DNA of 64,000 bases, taken from assembly GCF_002964975.1 (NCBI RefSeq), contig NZ_PSZM01000034.1, positions 52,433 through 116,432 on the forward strand. Direction: 5' to 3'. This document shows, one piece after another, positions 25,079 through 35,029 of this stretch. The notes below the pieces were generated by a model. It did not search any database and was not told the DNA's origin. It saw only the letters and a program-made list of their open reading frames with translations. The stretch is from Apibacter adventoris (GTDB taxonomy: Bacteria > Bacteroidota > Bacteroidia > Flavobacteriales > Weeksellaceae). How positions within the stretch are numbered: position 1 is the first letter of the stretch; every line of letters starts with the position of its first letter. A program made the position numbers and the translations under genes.

Positions 25079-27820
25079 ATGGACCAATTTTCATTTTTAA
25101 ATGCAATACATACTGAATATATAGAGGAAAAATATAAAAGATACTTAAAATATCCAGATAGTATAGAACCAAGTTGGAGAAGTTTTTTTCAGGGTTTCGA
25201 TTTTGCAAATAAGTCCTATGATAATAAATCTTTAAAAAAAATTGATATTAATAATATAATATCTAATGATATAGCTAAAGAATTTAAGGTTATAAATTTA
25301 ATTAATGGTTATAGACAAAGAGGGCATTTATTCACTAAAACTAATCCGGTAAGACAAAGAAGAACTTATACACCCACTTTAAACTATGAAAATTTTGGTT
25401 TAACTTCATCAGACCTCTCTGAGAGTTTTAATGCAGCAGAAATAATAGGATTGGGTAGGTGTACACTCAAAGAAATAATAGAACATTTAGAGAGTATGTA
25501 TTGTGATTCTATAGGAGTGGAATATATGTACATAAGAAATCCGGAAGAAGTTAAATGGATACAAAATTGGTTAAATAATAATTTTAACCATCCTATCTTA
25601 AGTATAGAAGAAAAAAAAAGAATACTTAAAAAATTATCACATGCTGTAGCTTTTGAAAATTTTTTACATACCAAATTTGTCGGTCAAAAACGATTTTCAT
25701 TAGAAGGGGGAGAATCTTTAATTCCAGCTATTGACGAAATAATAAATCATTCCTCAGAACAGGGAGTAAAGGAAATAGTCATAGGTATGGCTCATAGAGG
25801 TAGGTTAAACGTATTAGCAAATATATTTAATAAATCTTACTCTCAAATTTTCACTGAATTTGAAGGAAAAGATTATATAGATACAATCTTTTCAGGAGAT
25901 GTTAAATACCATTTAGGCTCCAGCAATAAATATAATACTAAAAAAGGAAAAACTGTTAAAATTAGTTTGGCTCCAAATCCTTCACATCTAGAAACAGTAG
26001 ATGCCATAGTAGAAGGTATAGCAAGAGCTAAAACAGACCATGATTATAACGAAAATTACGGTGATGTGTTGCCCATTCTTATACATGGAGATGCAGCTAT
26101 TGCTGCCCAAGGTATTGTATATGAAGTTCTTCAAATGATGAGTCTTGATGGGTATAAAACAGGAGGAACTATACATATAATAGTAAATAATCAGGTAGGA
26201 TTTACTACAAATTATTTAGATGCCCGTTCAAGTACCTATTGTACAGATGTAGCAAAAACAGTTTTATCTCCGGTATTACATGTTAATGCAGATGACCCTG
26301 AGGCAGTTATTCATGTAGTTCGTTTTGCCTCTGATTATAGAAATAAATTCCATAAAGATGTTTTCATTGATTTATTAGGTTATAGAAAATATGGACATAA
26401 TGAAGGTGATGAACCCAGGTTTACTCAACCTCAATTATATAAAATTATTTCTAAGCATCCAAATCCTAGAGAAATTTATCGAGCAAAATTGGAGAAAGAA
26501 GATGTTATTACTACTCAGATGATTGCAGAAAGTGATGAAGAATACAGAAAATTATTAGATAAAAATTTAGAAGCTTCTAAAGATATGCCACAAGCTACAG
26601 TTGAGCTTTTTATGCAACAAGAATGGAAAACATTTGATAAGGTTGGTGTTAATGAATTATTAAAACCTATAGACACAAAGTTTCCATTAAATACACTAAA
26701 AGAGATAGCTTATAAAATAACAGAAGTACCACAGGGCAAAAACTTATTTAACAAAATAAAACGTTTATTAAAACAACGAAGAGAAATGGTAGAAGTGTCC
26801 AATGCAATAGATTGGGGGATGGGGGAGTTACTGGCTTACGGTTCACTTCTTACCGAAGGGCATGCAGTAAGGCTTTCCGGAGAAGATGTTGAAAGAGGTA
26901 CTTTTTCACACCGTCATGCAGTAATTAAAACAGAAGATACAGAAGAAGAAATTATACTTCTTAATAATTTAGATACTCCAAAAAAATTTTATGCCTATAA
27001 TTCTCCTCTTTCTGAGTATGGTGTATTAGGATTTGAATATGGATATGCGATGACGACACCATATTCACTTACAATTTGGGAGGCTCAATTCGGAGATTTT
27101 GTGAATGGAGCTCAAATTGTTATAGATCAGTACATTTCAGCAGCAGAAGATAAATGGAAAATGCAGAACGGATTAGTAATGCTTTTACCTCACGGTTTTG
27201 AAGGACAGGGAGCAGAACATTCTTCTGCAAGAATAGAAAGATTTTTACCTTTATGTGCCAATGGGAATATGTATGTTATAAATGCTACAACACCAGCTAA
27301 TTTTTTCCATGCCATAAGAAGACAAATGAAAACTAATTTCAGAAAACCCTTAATTGTATTTTCACCTAAAAGTTTATTAAGACATCGTAAAGTTTTTTCT
27401 ACATTAGAAGATTTAGCCAATGGAAGTTTTCAAGAATTAATTGATGATAATACAGCAAATGTGAAAAAAGTATCTAGATTAGTATTTTGTTCCGGTAAAC
27501 TATATTATGAATTATCTAATAAAAAAGAAGAACTAAATGAAGAAAGAATTGCTATAGTAAGATTAGAGCAATTATATCCATTACATTGGGATAAAATATA
27601 TCAAATATTAGATAAATATGAAAACAAAAAAGAGTTTATATGGGCACAAGAAGAACCTGAAAATATGGGTGCATGGTGGTATATATTGAAAGAATTTAGA
27701 AAATTTGATATAGATGTTATTAGTCCTTCTCCCAGCGGATCTCCTTCTCCTGGATCACATGATAGATATGATAAGATACAACATGCTTTAATTCATACAG
27801 TTTTTGAAAATTTAAAATAA
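25079..27820 (+). CDS. sucA: 2-oxoglutarate dehydrogenase E1 component
   Basis: 913 residues. Thiamine-diphosphate enzyme that decarboxylates 2-oxoglutarate and passes the succinyl group to E2 in the TCA cycle. The N-terminus (FLNAIHTEYIEEKYKRYL, then PSWRSFFQGF) is the E2-interaction segment. KRFSLEGGESLIPAIDEII, GMAHRGRLNVLANIF and HGDAAIAAQGIVYEVLQM are conserved core blocks, and VNNQVGFTTN is part of the ThDP site. The C-terminal transketolase domain has FEGQGAEHSSARIERFL and SPKSLLRHR. It is followed after 21 bases by sucB. Confidence 0.97.
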   Translation: MDQFSFLNAIHTEYIEEKYKRYLKYPDSIEPSWRSFFQGFDFANKSYDNKSLKKIDINNIISNDIAKEFKVINLINGYRQRGHLFTKTNPVRQRRTYTPTLNYENFGLTSSDLSESFNAAEIIGLGRCTLKEIIEHLESMYCDSIGVEYMYIRNPEEVKWIQNWLNNNFNHPILSIEEKKRILKKLSHAVAFENFLHTKFVGQKRFSLEGGESLIPAIDEIINHSSEQGVKEIVIGMAHRGRLNVLANIFNKSYSQIFTEFEGKDYIDTIFSGDVKYHLGSSNKYNTKKGKTVKISLAPNPSHLETVDAIVEGIARAKTDHDYNENYGDVLPILIHGDAAIAAQGIVYEVLQMMSLDGYKTGGTIHIIVNNQVGFTTNYLDARSSTYCTDVAKTVLSPVLHVNADDPEAVIHVVRFASDYRNKFHKDVFIDLLGYRKYGHNEGDEPRFTQPQLYKIISKHPNPREIYRAKLEKEDVITTQMIAESDEEYRKLLDKNLEASKDMPQATVELFMQQEWKTFDKVGVNELLKPIDTKFPLNTLKEIAYKITEVPQGKNLFNKIKRLLKQRREMVEVSNAIDWGMGELLAYGSLLTEGHAVRLSGEDVERGTFSHRHAVIKTEDTEEEIILLNNLDTPKKFYAYNSPLSEYGVLGFEYGYAMTTPYSLTIWEAQFGDFVNGAQIVIDQYISAAEDKWKMQNGLVMLLPHGFEGQGAEHSSARIERFLPLCANGNMYVINATTPANFFHAIRRQMKTNFRKPLIVFSPKSLLRHRKVFSTLEDLANGSFQELIDDNTANVKKVSRLVFCSGKLYYELSNKKEELNEERIAIVRLEQLYPLHWDKIYQILDKYENKKEFIWAQEEPENMGAWWYILKEFRKFDIDVISPSPSGSPSPGSHDRYDKIQHALIHTVFENLK

Positions 27821-27841
27821 ACAAAATAAATATATAATTTT

Positions 27842-29080
27842 ATGATACTTGAAATGAAAGTTCCCTCACCAGGAGAATCAATAAAAGAAGTTGAAATAGC
27901 AACCTGGTTAGTAAAAGATGGAGATTATGTGGAAAAAGATGAGGCAATTGCAGAGGTTGATTCTGATAAAGCCACATTGGACCTTCCGGCAGAAGCTAGC
28001 GGAATTATCACATTAAAAGCTAAAGAAGGAGATACTGTACAAGTAGGTCAGGTAGTATGTTTAATTGATACTGATAAAATAAAACCACAGCAAAAGGAGA
28101 AAATCGATGATATTTCCAAAATTGAAATCGAAAGAGAAGATTTTAAAAATATAGATACTCCAGAATCGTTTCAAAATAAAAACATACAATCAGTATCTTA
28201 TGCATCTGGAACAGCTTCTCCAGCAGCTAAAAAGATATTAGAAGAAAAGAATATATCTGCCTTATCTATTCAAGGAACAGGTAAAGATGGAAGAATTACA
28301 AAAGAAGATGCTTTGAAAGCAGCACCTTCTTTGGGAAGTTCAAATGGAAATGGATCTAGATCTTCAACCTCAACAAAATTATCAGTTTTAAGAAGAAAAG
28401 TATCACAAAGATTAGTGTCCGTTAAAAATGAAACGGCAATGTTGACTACATTTAATGAAGTAGATATGAGTGAAATTTTTCGTATAAGAAGCGAATATAA
28501 AGATGAATTTAAAAATAAACATACAGTAGGTTTAGGATTTATGTCATTTTTTACACTTGCAGTGGTGCGTGCTTTAAAACTTTTTCCTGATGTAAATTCT
28601 ATGATTGATGGAGATTATAAAATTACCTATGATTTTCAAGATATTAGTATAGCTGTTTCCGGTCCTAAAGGATTAATGGTTCCTGTTTTGCGTAATGCTG
28701 AAAACATGACATTCAGAGGTGTGGAACAAAATATAAAAGAATTAGCAATTAAAGTAAGAGAAGGTAAAATCACCATAGATGAAATGACAGGAGGAACATT
28801 TACTATTACCAATGGAGGAGTTTTTGGATCTATGATGTCTACACCTATAATAAATCCTCCGCAAAGTGCTATTTTAGGAATGCATAACATAGTAGACCGC
28901 CCCGTGGTAAAGAATAAACAAATTGTAATATCTCCAATGATGTATATTGCTCTTTCCTATGATCATAGAATTATTGATGGAAAAGAATCAGTAGGGTTTT
29001 TGGTCGCTGTAAAAGAAGCTGTAGAAAATCCTGTAGAATTATTGATGAATAATAATATTAAAAAAGCATTAGAATTATAA
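27842..29080 (+). CDS. sucB: Dihydrolipoyllysine-residue succinyltransferase (E2)
   Basis: 412 residues. The lipoyl domain has the attachment Lys43 in [11 protein letters not shown] (about 38-48). A peripheral-subunit-binding domain follows at about 120-160 ([27 protein letters not shown]), then the catalytic domain (about 185-412) with His375 in SYDHRIIDG. It transfers the succinyl group to CoA. Co-transcribed with sucA. The E3 lipoamide dehydrogenase gene is not in the window. Confidence 0.95.
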   Translation: MILEMKVPSPGESIKEVEIATWLVKDGDYVEKDEAIAEVDSDKATLDLPAEASGIITLKAKEGDTVQVGQVVCLIDTDKIKPQQKEKIDDISKIEIEREDFKNIDTPESFQNKNIQSVSYASGTASPAAKKILEEKNISALSIQGTGKDGRITKEDALKAAPSLGSSNGNGSRSSTSTKLSVLRRKVSQRLVSVKNETAMLTTFNEVDMSEIFRIRSEYKDEFKNKHTVGLGFMSFFTLAVVRALKLFPDVNSMIDGDYKITYDFQDISIAVSGPKGLMVPVLRNAENMTFRGVEQNIKELAIKVREGKITIDEMTGGTFTITNGGVFGSMMSTPIINPPQSAILGMHNIVDRPVVKNKQIVISPMMYIALSYDHRIIDGKESVGFLVAVKEAVENPVELLMNNNIKKALEL

Positions 29081-29240
29081 TACAGTTTTTCTTATTCTTA
29101 TTAAGATAAAGAACATTATAGTTAGTTATTACTAAAATTATATACAATATTTGTATTCTTGTATTTGTTTTTGTTATTTTTATAAATCTTTAATAATTAA
29201 AATTAATATATAATAAATATAGAATTAATGATTTATAATT

Positions 29241-30551
29241 ATGAAATATAAAATTTTATTAGTATTGTTTTTAGTAAGTATTTTTCTTTTTTCAGCACAA
29301 TCTGATGATGAATTAAAAATAGAAAAATTTCTTTCCGAACAAAAAGAAATTTCATATAAAAAAATTAGTAATCCTAAAGATAAAATACTAAAATATGAAC
29401 TTTATATTAAGCAACCATTAGATTGGAAAAAAACAAAAAAAGGATATTTTTACCAGAAAGTGATATATACTCATACAGGTTTTGACCGTCCTGTATTAAT
29501 GCAAACTCAGGGGTACAAGATATATGATAGAAAAAATGAATTGCAACAAATATTAAATTCTAATGATTTTAATATTGAACATAGGTATTTCGGTGAATCT
29601 ATACCTGATTCCTCAGTATTTAACTGGAAGTATTTAAATTTATATAATGCTGCAAATGATCTTCATCATATCAATGAAATATTCAGAAAATTATATAAAA
29701 ATAAATGGATAAGTACAGGCATAAGCAAAGGTGGCCAGACATCTATTTACTATAGATATTTTTTTCCAGATGATGTAGAAGTTTCCATTCCTTATGTAGC
29801 TCCTATAAATTATACTTTAGAAGATCCAAGAATTTATTCTTTTTTAAATAATGTAGGAACGGAAGAATGTAGAAAGAAAATAGAGAATTTTCAAATATAT
29901 ATGTTAAAAAATGAAGAGGAAGCTCTTAAAATTATAAATACATATTCTGAAGCAAGAGGACTCACTTATAATTATTTAGGATCTATAAATAAAGCTTATG
30001 AATATTGTGTACTAGAATATTCTTTTTCATTTTGGCAATGGGGTTCGTCATGTAATTCGATTCCTTATACAACTGATATTGTTCAAGCTGTAGATTATTT
30101 ATTGAATTCAATTGATATTAGTTTTTTTAGTGATCAAGAAATTAAAGAATTAGCCCCACATTACTATCAAGCAAATACAGAGATGGGGTATTACGGTTAT
30201 AATATAACTTCATTTAAAAAATACCTAAAATATTTTACAGAAAATCCTTCAGCAATATTTTCACCTAAAGAAGTTGGAAAAGTAAAATATTCACAAGAAT
30301 TAAATAAAAAACTGAAAAAATGGTTGGATACTAAAGCAAATAATATTATTTATATTTATGGGGAAACAGATACATGGAGTGCGACTAAAGTAAATCCTTC
30401 ATCTCAAACAAATTCTGTAATTTTAGAATTACCAGGAGCCAATCATGCTTCGGCAAGAATTGTAAATATGAGCACCTTACAAAAAAATGAATTAAGTGAA
30501 ATATTATATAAATGGATAGGAATAAATCCGGATTATAGTCTTTTAAAATAA
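29241..30551 (+). CDS. Secreted S37-type (PS-10) aminopeptidase/esterase-like protein
   Basis: 436 residues. The N-terminal signal peptide (about 1-21, LLVLFLVSIFLFSAQS) predicts export. Alpha/beta-hydrolase catalytic residues fit family S37: Ser162 in STGISKGGQTSIYYR, Asp377 in IYGETDTWSA and His402 in LPGANHASAR. EHRYFGESIPDS is also a family motif. S37 enzymes of Streptomyces are tripeptidyl aminopeptidases; in Bacteroidota they are common secreted proteins, so a role in peptide digestion is likely. Confidence 0.82.
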   Translation: MKYKILLVLFLVSIFLFSAQSDDELKIEKFLSEQKEISYKKISNPKDKILKYELYIKQPLDWKKTKKGYFYQKVIYTHTGFDRPVLMQTQGYKIYDRKNELQQILNSNDFNIEHRYFGESIPDSSVFNWKYLNLYNAANDLHHINEIFRKLYKNKWISTGISKGGQTSIYYRYFFPDDVEVSIPYVAPINYTLEDPRIYSFLNNVGTEECRKKIENFQIYMLKNEEEALKIINTYSEARGLTYNYLGSINKAYEYCVLEYSFSFWQWGSSCNSIPYTTDIVQAVDYLLNSIDISFFSDQEIKELAPHYYQANTEMGYYGYNITSFKKYLKYFTENPSAIFSPKEVGKVKYSQELNKKLKKWLDTKANNIIYIYGETDTWSATKVNPSSQTNSVILELPGANHASARIVNMSTLQKNELSEILYKWIGINPDYSLLK

Positions 30552-30567
30552 GACATTATGTAGTTAA

Positions 30568-31182
30568 ATGAATTTTTTAGAAGTAAAAAATACTATACTT
30601 GGTGCTTCATTACCAGGAATAAGTGCCCAAAAAGAATTAGCGCCTTTTAATAGGGTAGAATATACTTATGAAGAAATTAAAGAAAAAAAAGCTCAGCAAG
30701 CATCAGTTTTAATTACCTTATATCAAAAATCGGGAGGTGTGTATTTTCCCTTGATTTTAAGGTCTGAGTATGGAGGATTTCATTCAGGACAAATAGCTCT
30801 TCCTGGAGGTAAAAAAGAAGTTTATGATCATACTGACGAAGAAACAGCACTAAGAGAAACTTACGAAGAAATAGGACTAAATAAAAATACATTACATATT
30901 ATTAAAAAATTATCTCCTTTATACATTTCAATAAGTAACTTTTATATACACCCTTTTATTGCATTTTATGAGAATAGTCTAATTCAATTTCAATCTTCAC
31001 CTAATGAGGTTCAAAAAATTATTGAAATCGAACTTGAACAATTTTTATTTGGAACAAAAATTGTTAATAAACAAATATCAGACGTATATTTTCAAGAAGT
31101 ACCTGCATTTCAATATGGTAGTATTACAATTTGGGGTGCAACAGCTATGATATTAAATGAATTTAAGCATTTATTTAAATAA
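30568..31182 (+). CDS. CoA pyrophosphatase-type NUDIX hydrolase
   Basis: 204 residues. The NUDIX box begins at G80-G81 and ends with RETYEEIGL (about 96-104). The preceding block FHSGQIALPGG (71-81) is the CoA-specific signature of the NudL/YeaB/PCD1 group. It would cleave CoA or acyl-CoA to 3',5'-ADP and phosphopantetheine. It starts 16 bases after the S37 gene and may share its transcript. Confidence 0.87.
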   Translation: MNFLEVKNTILGASLPGISAQKELAPFNRVEYTYEEIKEKKAQQASVLITLYQKSGGVYFPLILRSEYGGFHSGQIALPGGKKEVYDHTDEETALRETYEEIGLNKNTLHIIKKLSPLYISISNFYIHPFIAFYENSLIQFQSSPNEVQKIIEIELEQFLFGTKIVNKQISDVYFQEVPAFQYGSITIWGATAMILNEFKHLFK

Positions 31183-31222
31183 TAACTTACTTTTGTATGC
31201 GTGAACTAAATGAAGACAATAG

Positions 31223-32038
31223 ATGAAAGACAAAAAGAGAATATTTAAAGACGCATTTGGACATTGGTTTTTTTTAAAAAGATTTTTAGTATTTACCTTA
31301 GGGCTTTTTTCTTATAATAGATTTAATGGATTTAATAAATTAAAAATAAAAGGGACAGAAAATTTGATAAATCTTCCGAATACTAATGTATTATTTGTAT
31401 CCAATCATCAGACATATTTTGCAGATGTATTTGCTATGTATCATGTATTTTGCGCCGTAAAACATGGATATATAGATACAATAAAAAATCCTATTTACCT
31501 AATGGATCCAAAGATAGACCTTTATTATGTTGCTGCTAAAGAAACTATGAATAAAGGATTACTTGCCAAAATATTTTCATATACAGGAGCTATTACCGTA
31601 AAAAGAACGTGGAGAGATGCAGGCAAAAATGTAAACCGTTTGGTAGACATGTCTGAGATAGGAAATATTATTAAAGCTTTAAATAGTGGTTGGGTAGTAA
31701 CTTTTCCGCAAGGAACTACAACTCCATGGTCACCTGGTAGAAAAGGCTCAGCAAAAATAATACAAAAAAATAAACCTATAGTGATTCCTGTTGTAATAGA
31801 TGGATTTAGAAGAGCTTTTGATAAAAAAGGTTTAATTGTTAAAAAAAGAGGAGTTGAGCCTAAAATGACATTTAAGCCACCTTTAGAGATAGATTTTGAA
31901 TCTGAAAATGCTAATACTATTTTAGATAAAATTATGATAGCTATCGAACAAGCACCTGAATTTTTAAAAGTCAAATCAGTAGAAGAATTGGAGGCTGAAA
32001 GAGAAGAAGAAAAAACAAGACCTTTTTTTGAAATATAA
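31223..32038 (+). CDS. 1-acyl-sn-glycerol-3-phosphate acyltransferase-like protein
   Basis: 271 residues. Lysophospholipid acyltransferase fold: motif I is SNHQTYFADV with His62 and Asp68, one residue wider than the canonical H-x4-D. Motif III is FPQGTTTPWSPGRKG (the FPEGT-type loop), and a basic VKRTWRDAGK block corresponds to motif II. It probably acylates lysophosphatidate or a related lipid at the inner membrane. A -7 element TACTTTTG lies about 30 bases upstream. Confidence 0.8.
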   Translation: MKDKKRIFKDAFGHWFFLKRFLVFTLGLFSYNRFNGFNKLKIKGTENLINLPNTNVLFVSNHQTYFADVFAMYHVFCAVKHGYIDTIKNPIYLMDPKIDLYYVAAKETMNKGLLAKIFSYTGAITVKRTWRDAGKNVNRLVDMSEIGNIIKALNSGWVVTFPQGTTTPWSPGRKGSAKIIQKNKPIVIPVVIDGFRRAFDKKGLIVKKRGVEPKMTFKPPLEIDFESENANTILDKIMIAIEQAPEFLKVKSVEELEAEREEEKTRPFFEI

Positions 32039-32070
32039 ATTTATATTAAAAATTAAAATTATAGATTCAT

Positions 32071-32102
32071 AAAAATGACAGTATATTAAAGCTGTCTTTT
32101 TT
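32071..32102 (+). terminator. Weak hairpin terminator after the acyltransferase gene
   Basis: GACAG and CTGTC arms flank a 10-base AT-rich loop and are followed by TTTTTT. The short stem makes it only moderately convincing. A TATCTTTG -7 element (32115-32122) for mpl follows. Confidence 0.5.
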
Positions 32103-32142
32103 AGTTGAAAAAGGTATCTTTGTAGTAGATAAACACGTATAG

Positions 32143-33495
32143 ATGAAAATACATTTTATAGCGATAGGGGGTAGTGCAATGCACAATTTAGCTTTAGCGT
32201 TAGCAAAAAAAGGATATCAAATAACCGGTTCAGATGATGCTATTTTTGAACCTTCTCGTTCAAGACTTGAAAAGCAAGGAATATTACCTAGGGAAATGGG
32301 GTGGTTTCCAGAAAAAATCAGTACAGATTTAGATGCCGTTATTTTGGGAATGCATGCACATGAAGATAATCCGGAATTAAAAAGAGCTAAAGAACTAAAT
32401 CTGAAAATATTTTCATATCCAGAATTTCTATATGAACAATCTAAAAATAAAACTCGTGTAGTTATATCAGGTTCGCATGGAAAAACCACTATAACATCAA
32501 TGATCCTTCATGTTATGAATTATCACCATCTAGATGTTGACTATATGGTAGGAGCTCAATTGGAAGGTTTTGATACTATGGTAAAGTTAACCAATCACAA
32601 TGAATTTATAATTTTAGAAGGTGATGAATATCTATCATCTCCGATCGATCTTCGATCCAAATTTCTTTTATATAATCCTAATATCGCATTAATAAGTGGA
32701 ATTGCTTGGGATCATATAAATGTTTTCCCTACTTTTTCTGAATATAAAGCGCAGTTTACAGCTTTTATAAACAGTATAAGTCAAGGAGGAGTACTAATTT
32801 ATAATGAAGAAGATCAGGAAGTTAAAAATGTAGTTGAAAAATCAGAAAATTATTTAAAAAAATTTCCATATCATACACCAAAATATACTATCAAAAATGA
32901 GAAAGTATATTTACTGACAGATCAAGGAGAAATACAACTTTCTATATTTGGAAAACATAACATTTTAAATATGGAAGGAGCTCGTCTTATCTGTAATCAA
33001 TTAGGAGTTCAAGATGAAGATTTTTATGAAGCAATAATATCTTTTAGAGGAGCTTCACGTAGATTAGAAAAAATCTACGAAACGCCAGAATATATAGTTT
33101 ACAAAGATTTTGCTCATGCCCCATCCAAAGTTTCTGCTACAGTTTTGGCAGTAAAAGAAAATTATCAAAAAAAGAAATTGGTAGCCTGTTTGGAATTACA
33201 TACCTATAGCTCTTTAAATCCTGAATTTTTACAACAATATAAAAATTCATTATCTCCAGCAGACCAGGCATTAGTTTTTTATAGTGAAGAAGCTCTAAAA
33301 ATTAAAAGGATGCAACCTTTATCTAAAGATTTAATTATCGAATCTTTTGGGGACAACGATTTAAAAGTATTTACTGATGCAAAATCATTAGAAAAATATT
33401 TGAAAGAGATAAACAAAGAAAATACTGTTTTTTTAATGATGAGTTCAGGAAATTACGGAGGAATAAATTTAGATAATGTTTTTTATTCTAAATAG
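32143..33495 (+). CDS. mpl: Murein peptide ligase (Mpl-type Mur ligase)
   Basis: 450 residues. Mur-ligase family: N-terminal Rossmann part with HFIAIGGSAMHNLALAL and SDD, ATP loop GSHGKTT (110-116), ILEGDEYLSS and ISGIAWDHINVFPT in the central domain, and FRGASRRLEK starting the C-terminal domain. The M-H-N in place of the MurC M-S-G near the N-terminus and the DYMVGAQLEGFD block favour Mpl, which reattaches recycled tripeptide to UDP-MurNAc, over MurC. Confidence 0.88.
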   Translation: MKIHFIAIGGSAMHNLALALAKKGYQITGSDDAIFEPSRSRLEKQGILPREMGWFPEKISTDLDAVILGMHAHEDNPELKRAKELNLKIFSYPEFLYEQSKNKTRVVISGSHGKTTITSMILHVMNYHHLDVDYMVGAQLEGFDTMVKLTNHNEFIILEGDEYLSSPIDLRSKFLLYNPNIALISGIAWDHINVFPTFSEYKAQFTAFINSISQGGVLIYNEEDQEVKNVVEKSENYLKKFPYHTPKYTIKNEKVYLLTDQGEIQLSIFGKHNILNMEGARLICNQLGVQDEDFYEAIISFRGASRRLEKIYETPEYIVYKDFAHAPSKVSATVLAVKENYQKKKLVACLELHTYSSLNPEFLQQYKNSLSPADQALVFYSEEALKIKRMQPLSKDLIIESFGDNDLKVFTDAKSLEKYLKEINKENTVFLMMSSGNYGGINLDNVFYSK

Positions 33496-34126
33496 AATTA
33501 TTTTAAAATATATTCATGGAGACCTTTTTATAAATATTTTCCCAACGTGTATCGAAATATGCAATAAATAATTAAAGTTTACTAAAATTAAATTTAACAA
33601 ATAGGAAATTAAATTAAAAAGGAAATAAAAATCCTTAAAAAGTAATTACCTATGTTTTATTTTTTAACGTTTCTTAAATTCTTGAACATTTAGCTAAATC
33701 TATTATTTATTTTTTTATAAATTTAAACTTTTAGTTTATTTCTGAATAAATAAAAATATCATTTTCTTCATTTTTAAACATATCATTTTCAATGATAAAA
33801 TAATATACATATAAAAAATTCTACTTATTTATATTATATCCCCTTAAATATGTACATATATAAAGAAGACAAAATAAACCTCTACAAATTTTATTAACTA
33901 GAGTAAACTTATTAAATATGTCCACTAAATTTCAGTAAATCAATGATATATAATTTAATAAGTAATTTTATTTAATAAAAAGTTTCTCCTTAAGAGCTAG
34001 AAAAAGTGTTTTTAACATTAACATAATATTAACATACTAAATAAAATAAATAAATAGGTATTATATATTTTTGTAATATAAATTTTTATTTATATATTTA
34101 AAATATTAACAATAAAACGTTTTATT
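33496..34126. other. Long AT-rich region upstream of the T6SS payload locus
   Basis: About 630 bases without a convincing gene. The only signal noted is a TATTTTTG -7 element at 34066-34073, without a -33 element at the usual spacing, about 54 bases before the first hcp. Confidence 0.5.
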
Positions 34127-34513
34127 ATGTCATTTAAAGCAATTTTTGAAGTTTCTGGTAAAAAATATAATATTTTAAATGTAAATTATTCTTTAGCTCA
34201 AGAAACTGACCCTACAGGAAGACCATCAGCTCAAACCAGAGGAGGACGAATAGAATTAACTATAGAATCTACAGGAGAAACAGATATTTTTGAATGGATG
34301 ACTAATAGTTTTGAACGGAAAGATGGAAAAATTGTTTTTTTAAAAAAAGATTCTCGTTCAACTTTAAAAGAGTTAATCTTTAATGAAGGATATGTGGTTA
34401 AATATAGAGAAAATTTTAATTCAGTAGGAAGAAATCCTCTTACAGAAACCTTTATTATATCTGCAAAGTCCATAAAAATAGGAACAGCTAAGCATGTAAA
34501 TGATTGGGTGTAA
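34127..34513 (+). CDS. tssD: Type VI secretion tube protein TssD/Hcp (Bacteroidota type), copy 1
   Basis: 128 residues. Small beta-barrel Hcp-like protein that stacks into hexameric rings to form the inner T6SS tube. Family features: SFKAIFEVSGKKYNILNVNY at the N-terminus, P-T-G-R-P and TRGGRIELTIES in the middle, and ETFIISAKSIKIG near the end. It is 104 bases upstream of a second, divergent copy. No TssB/C sheath or baseplate genes are nearby, so it is an effector-cluster copy that may carry a specific cargo. Confidence 0.9.
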   Translation: MSFKAIFEVSGKKYNILNVNYSLAQETDPTGRPSAQTRGGRIELTIESTGETDIFEWMTNSFERKDGKIVFLKKDSRSTLKELIFNEGYVVKYRENFNSVGRNPLTETFIISAKSIKIGTAKHVNDWV

Positions 34514-34617
34514 ATTTATTTTTTAGCGTTTTACCTTAAAATTTTAATTCTTATTGTTATTAATTTAATTGATATTTTACTTACTTATATAGAATTAATT
34601 TATATACAAATTTAAAT

Positions 34618-35013
34618 ATGTCTTTTTTAGCCAAATTAGAATTAGATGGAAAAACCTATAACGTTCTAGAGTTTAGGATTTCATTGCAACAACCTGTGGA
34701 TAATAATGGAAAACCCTCTATGGAGCCACAAGGAGGAACCATATTTTTGGTAGTGGAATCTACTAATGAAACTGATTTTTTCAAATGGATGATAAGTAGT
34801 ACACATACAAAAAACGGAGAAATTATATTTTACCGTAGAGATGCACTATCTAAGATGAGAGATTTAAAATTTACCAAAGCCTATTGTATTGGGTATAATG
34901 AAATTTTCACCTCTACGTCTAGTGCTCCTATGCGTGTAGAGCTAGTGATTTCTGCCCAGTCTATCTCAATGAACGGCAATGAATTTAAAAAGAACTGGCC
35001 TTCTGAAGTTTAA
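34618..35013 (+). CDS. tssD: Type VI secretion tube protein TssD/Hcp, copy 2
   Basis: 131 residues. Same fold and blocks as the preceding gene (SFLAKLELDGKTYNVLEFRI, GGTIFLVVEST, VELVISAQSISM), but the two differ at most positions, so this is not a recent duplicate. The next gene starts 16 bases after its stop, which suggests that this Hcp is translated together with, and may deliver, that protein. Confidence 0.9.
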   Translation: MSFLAKLELDGKTYNVLEFRISLQQPVDNNGKPSMEPQGGTIFLVVESTNETDFFKWMISSTHTKNGEIIFYRRDALSKMRDLKFTKAYCIGYNEIFTSTSSAPMRVELVISAQSISMNGNEFKKNWPSEV

Positions 35014-35029
35014 CTTAAAATGAAGATTT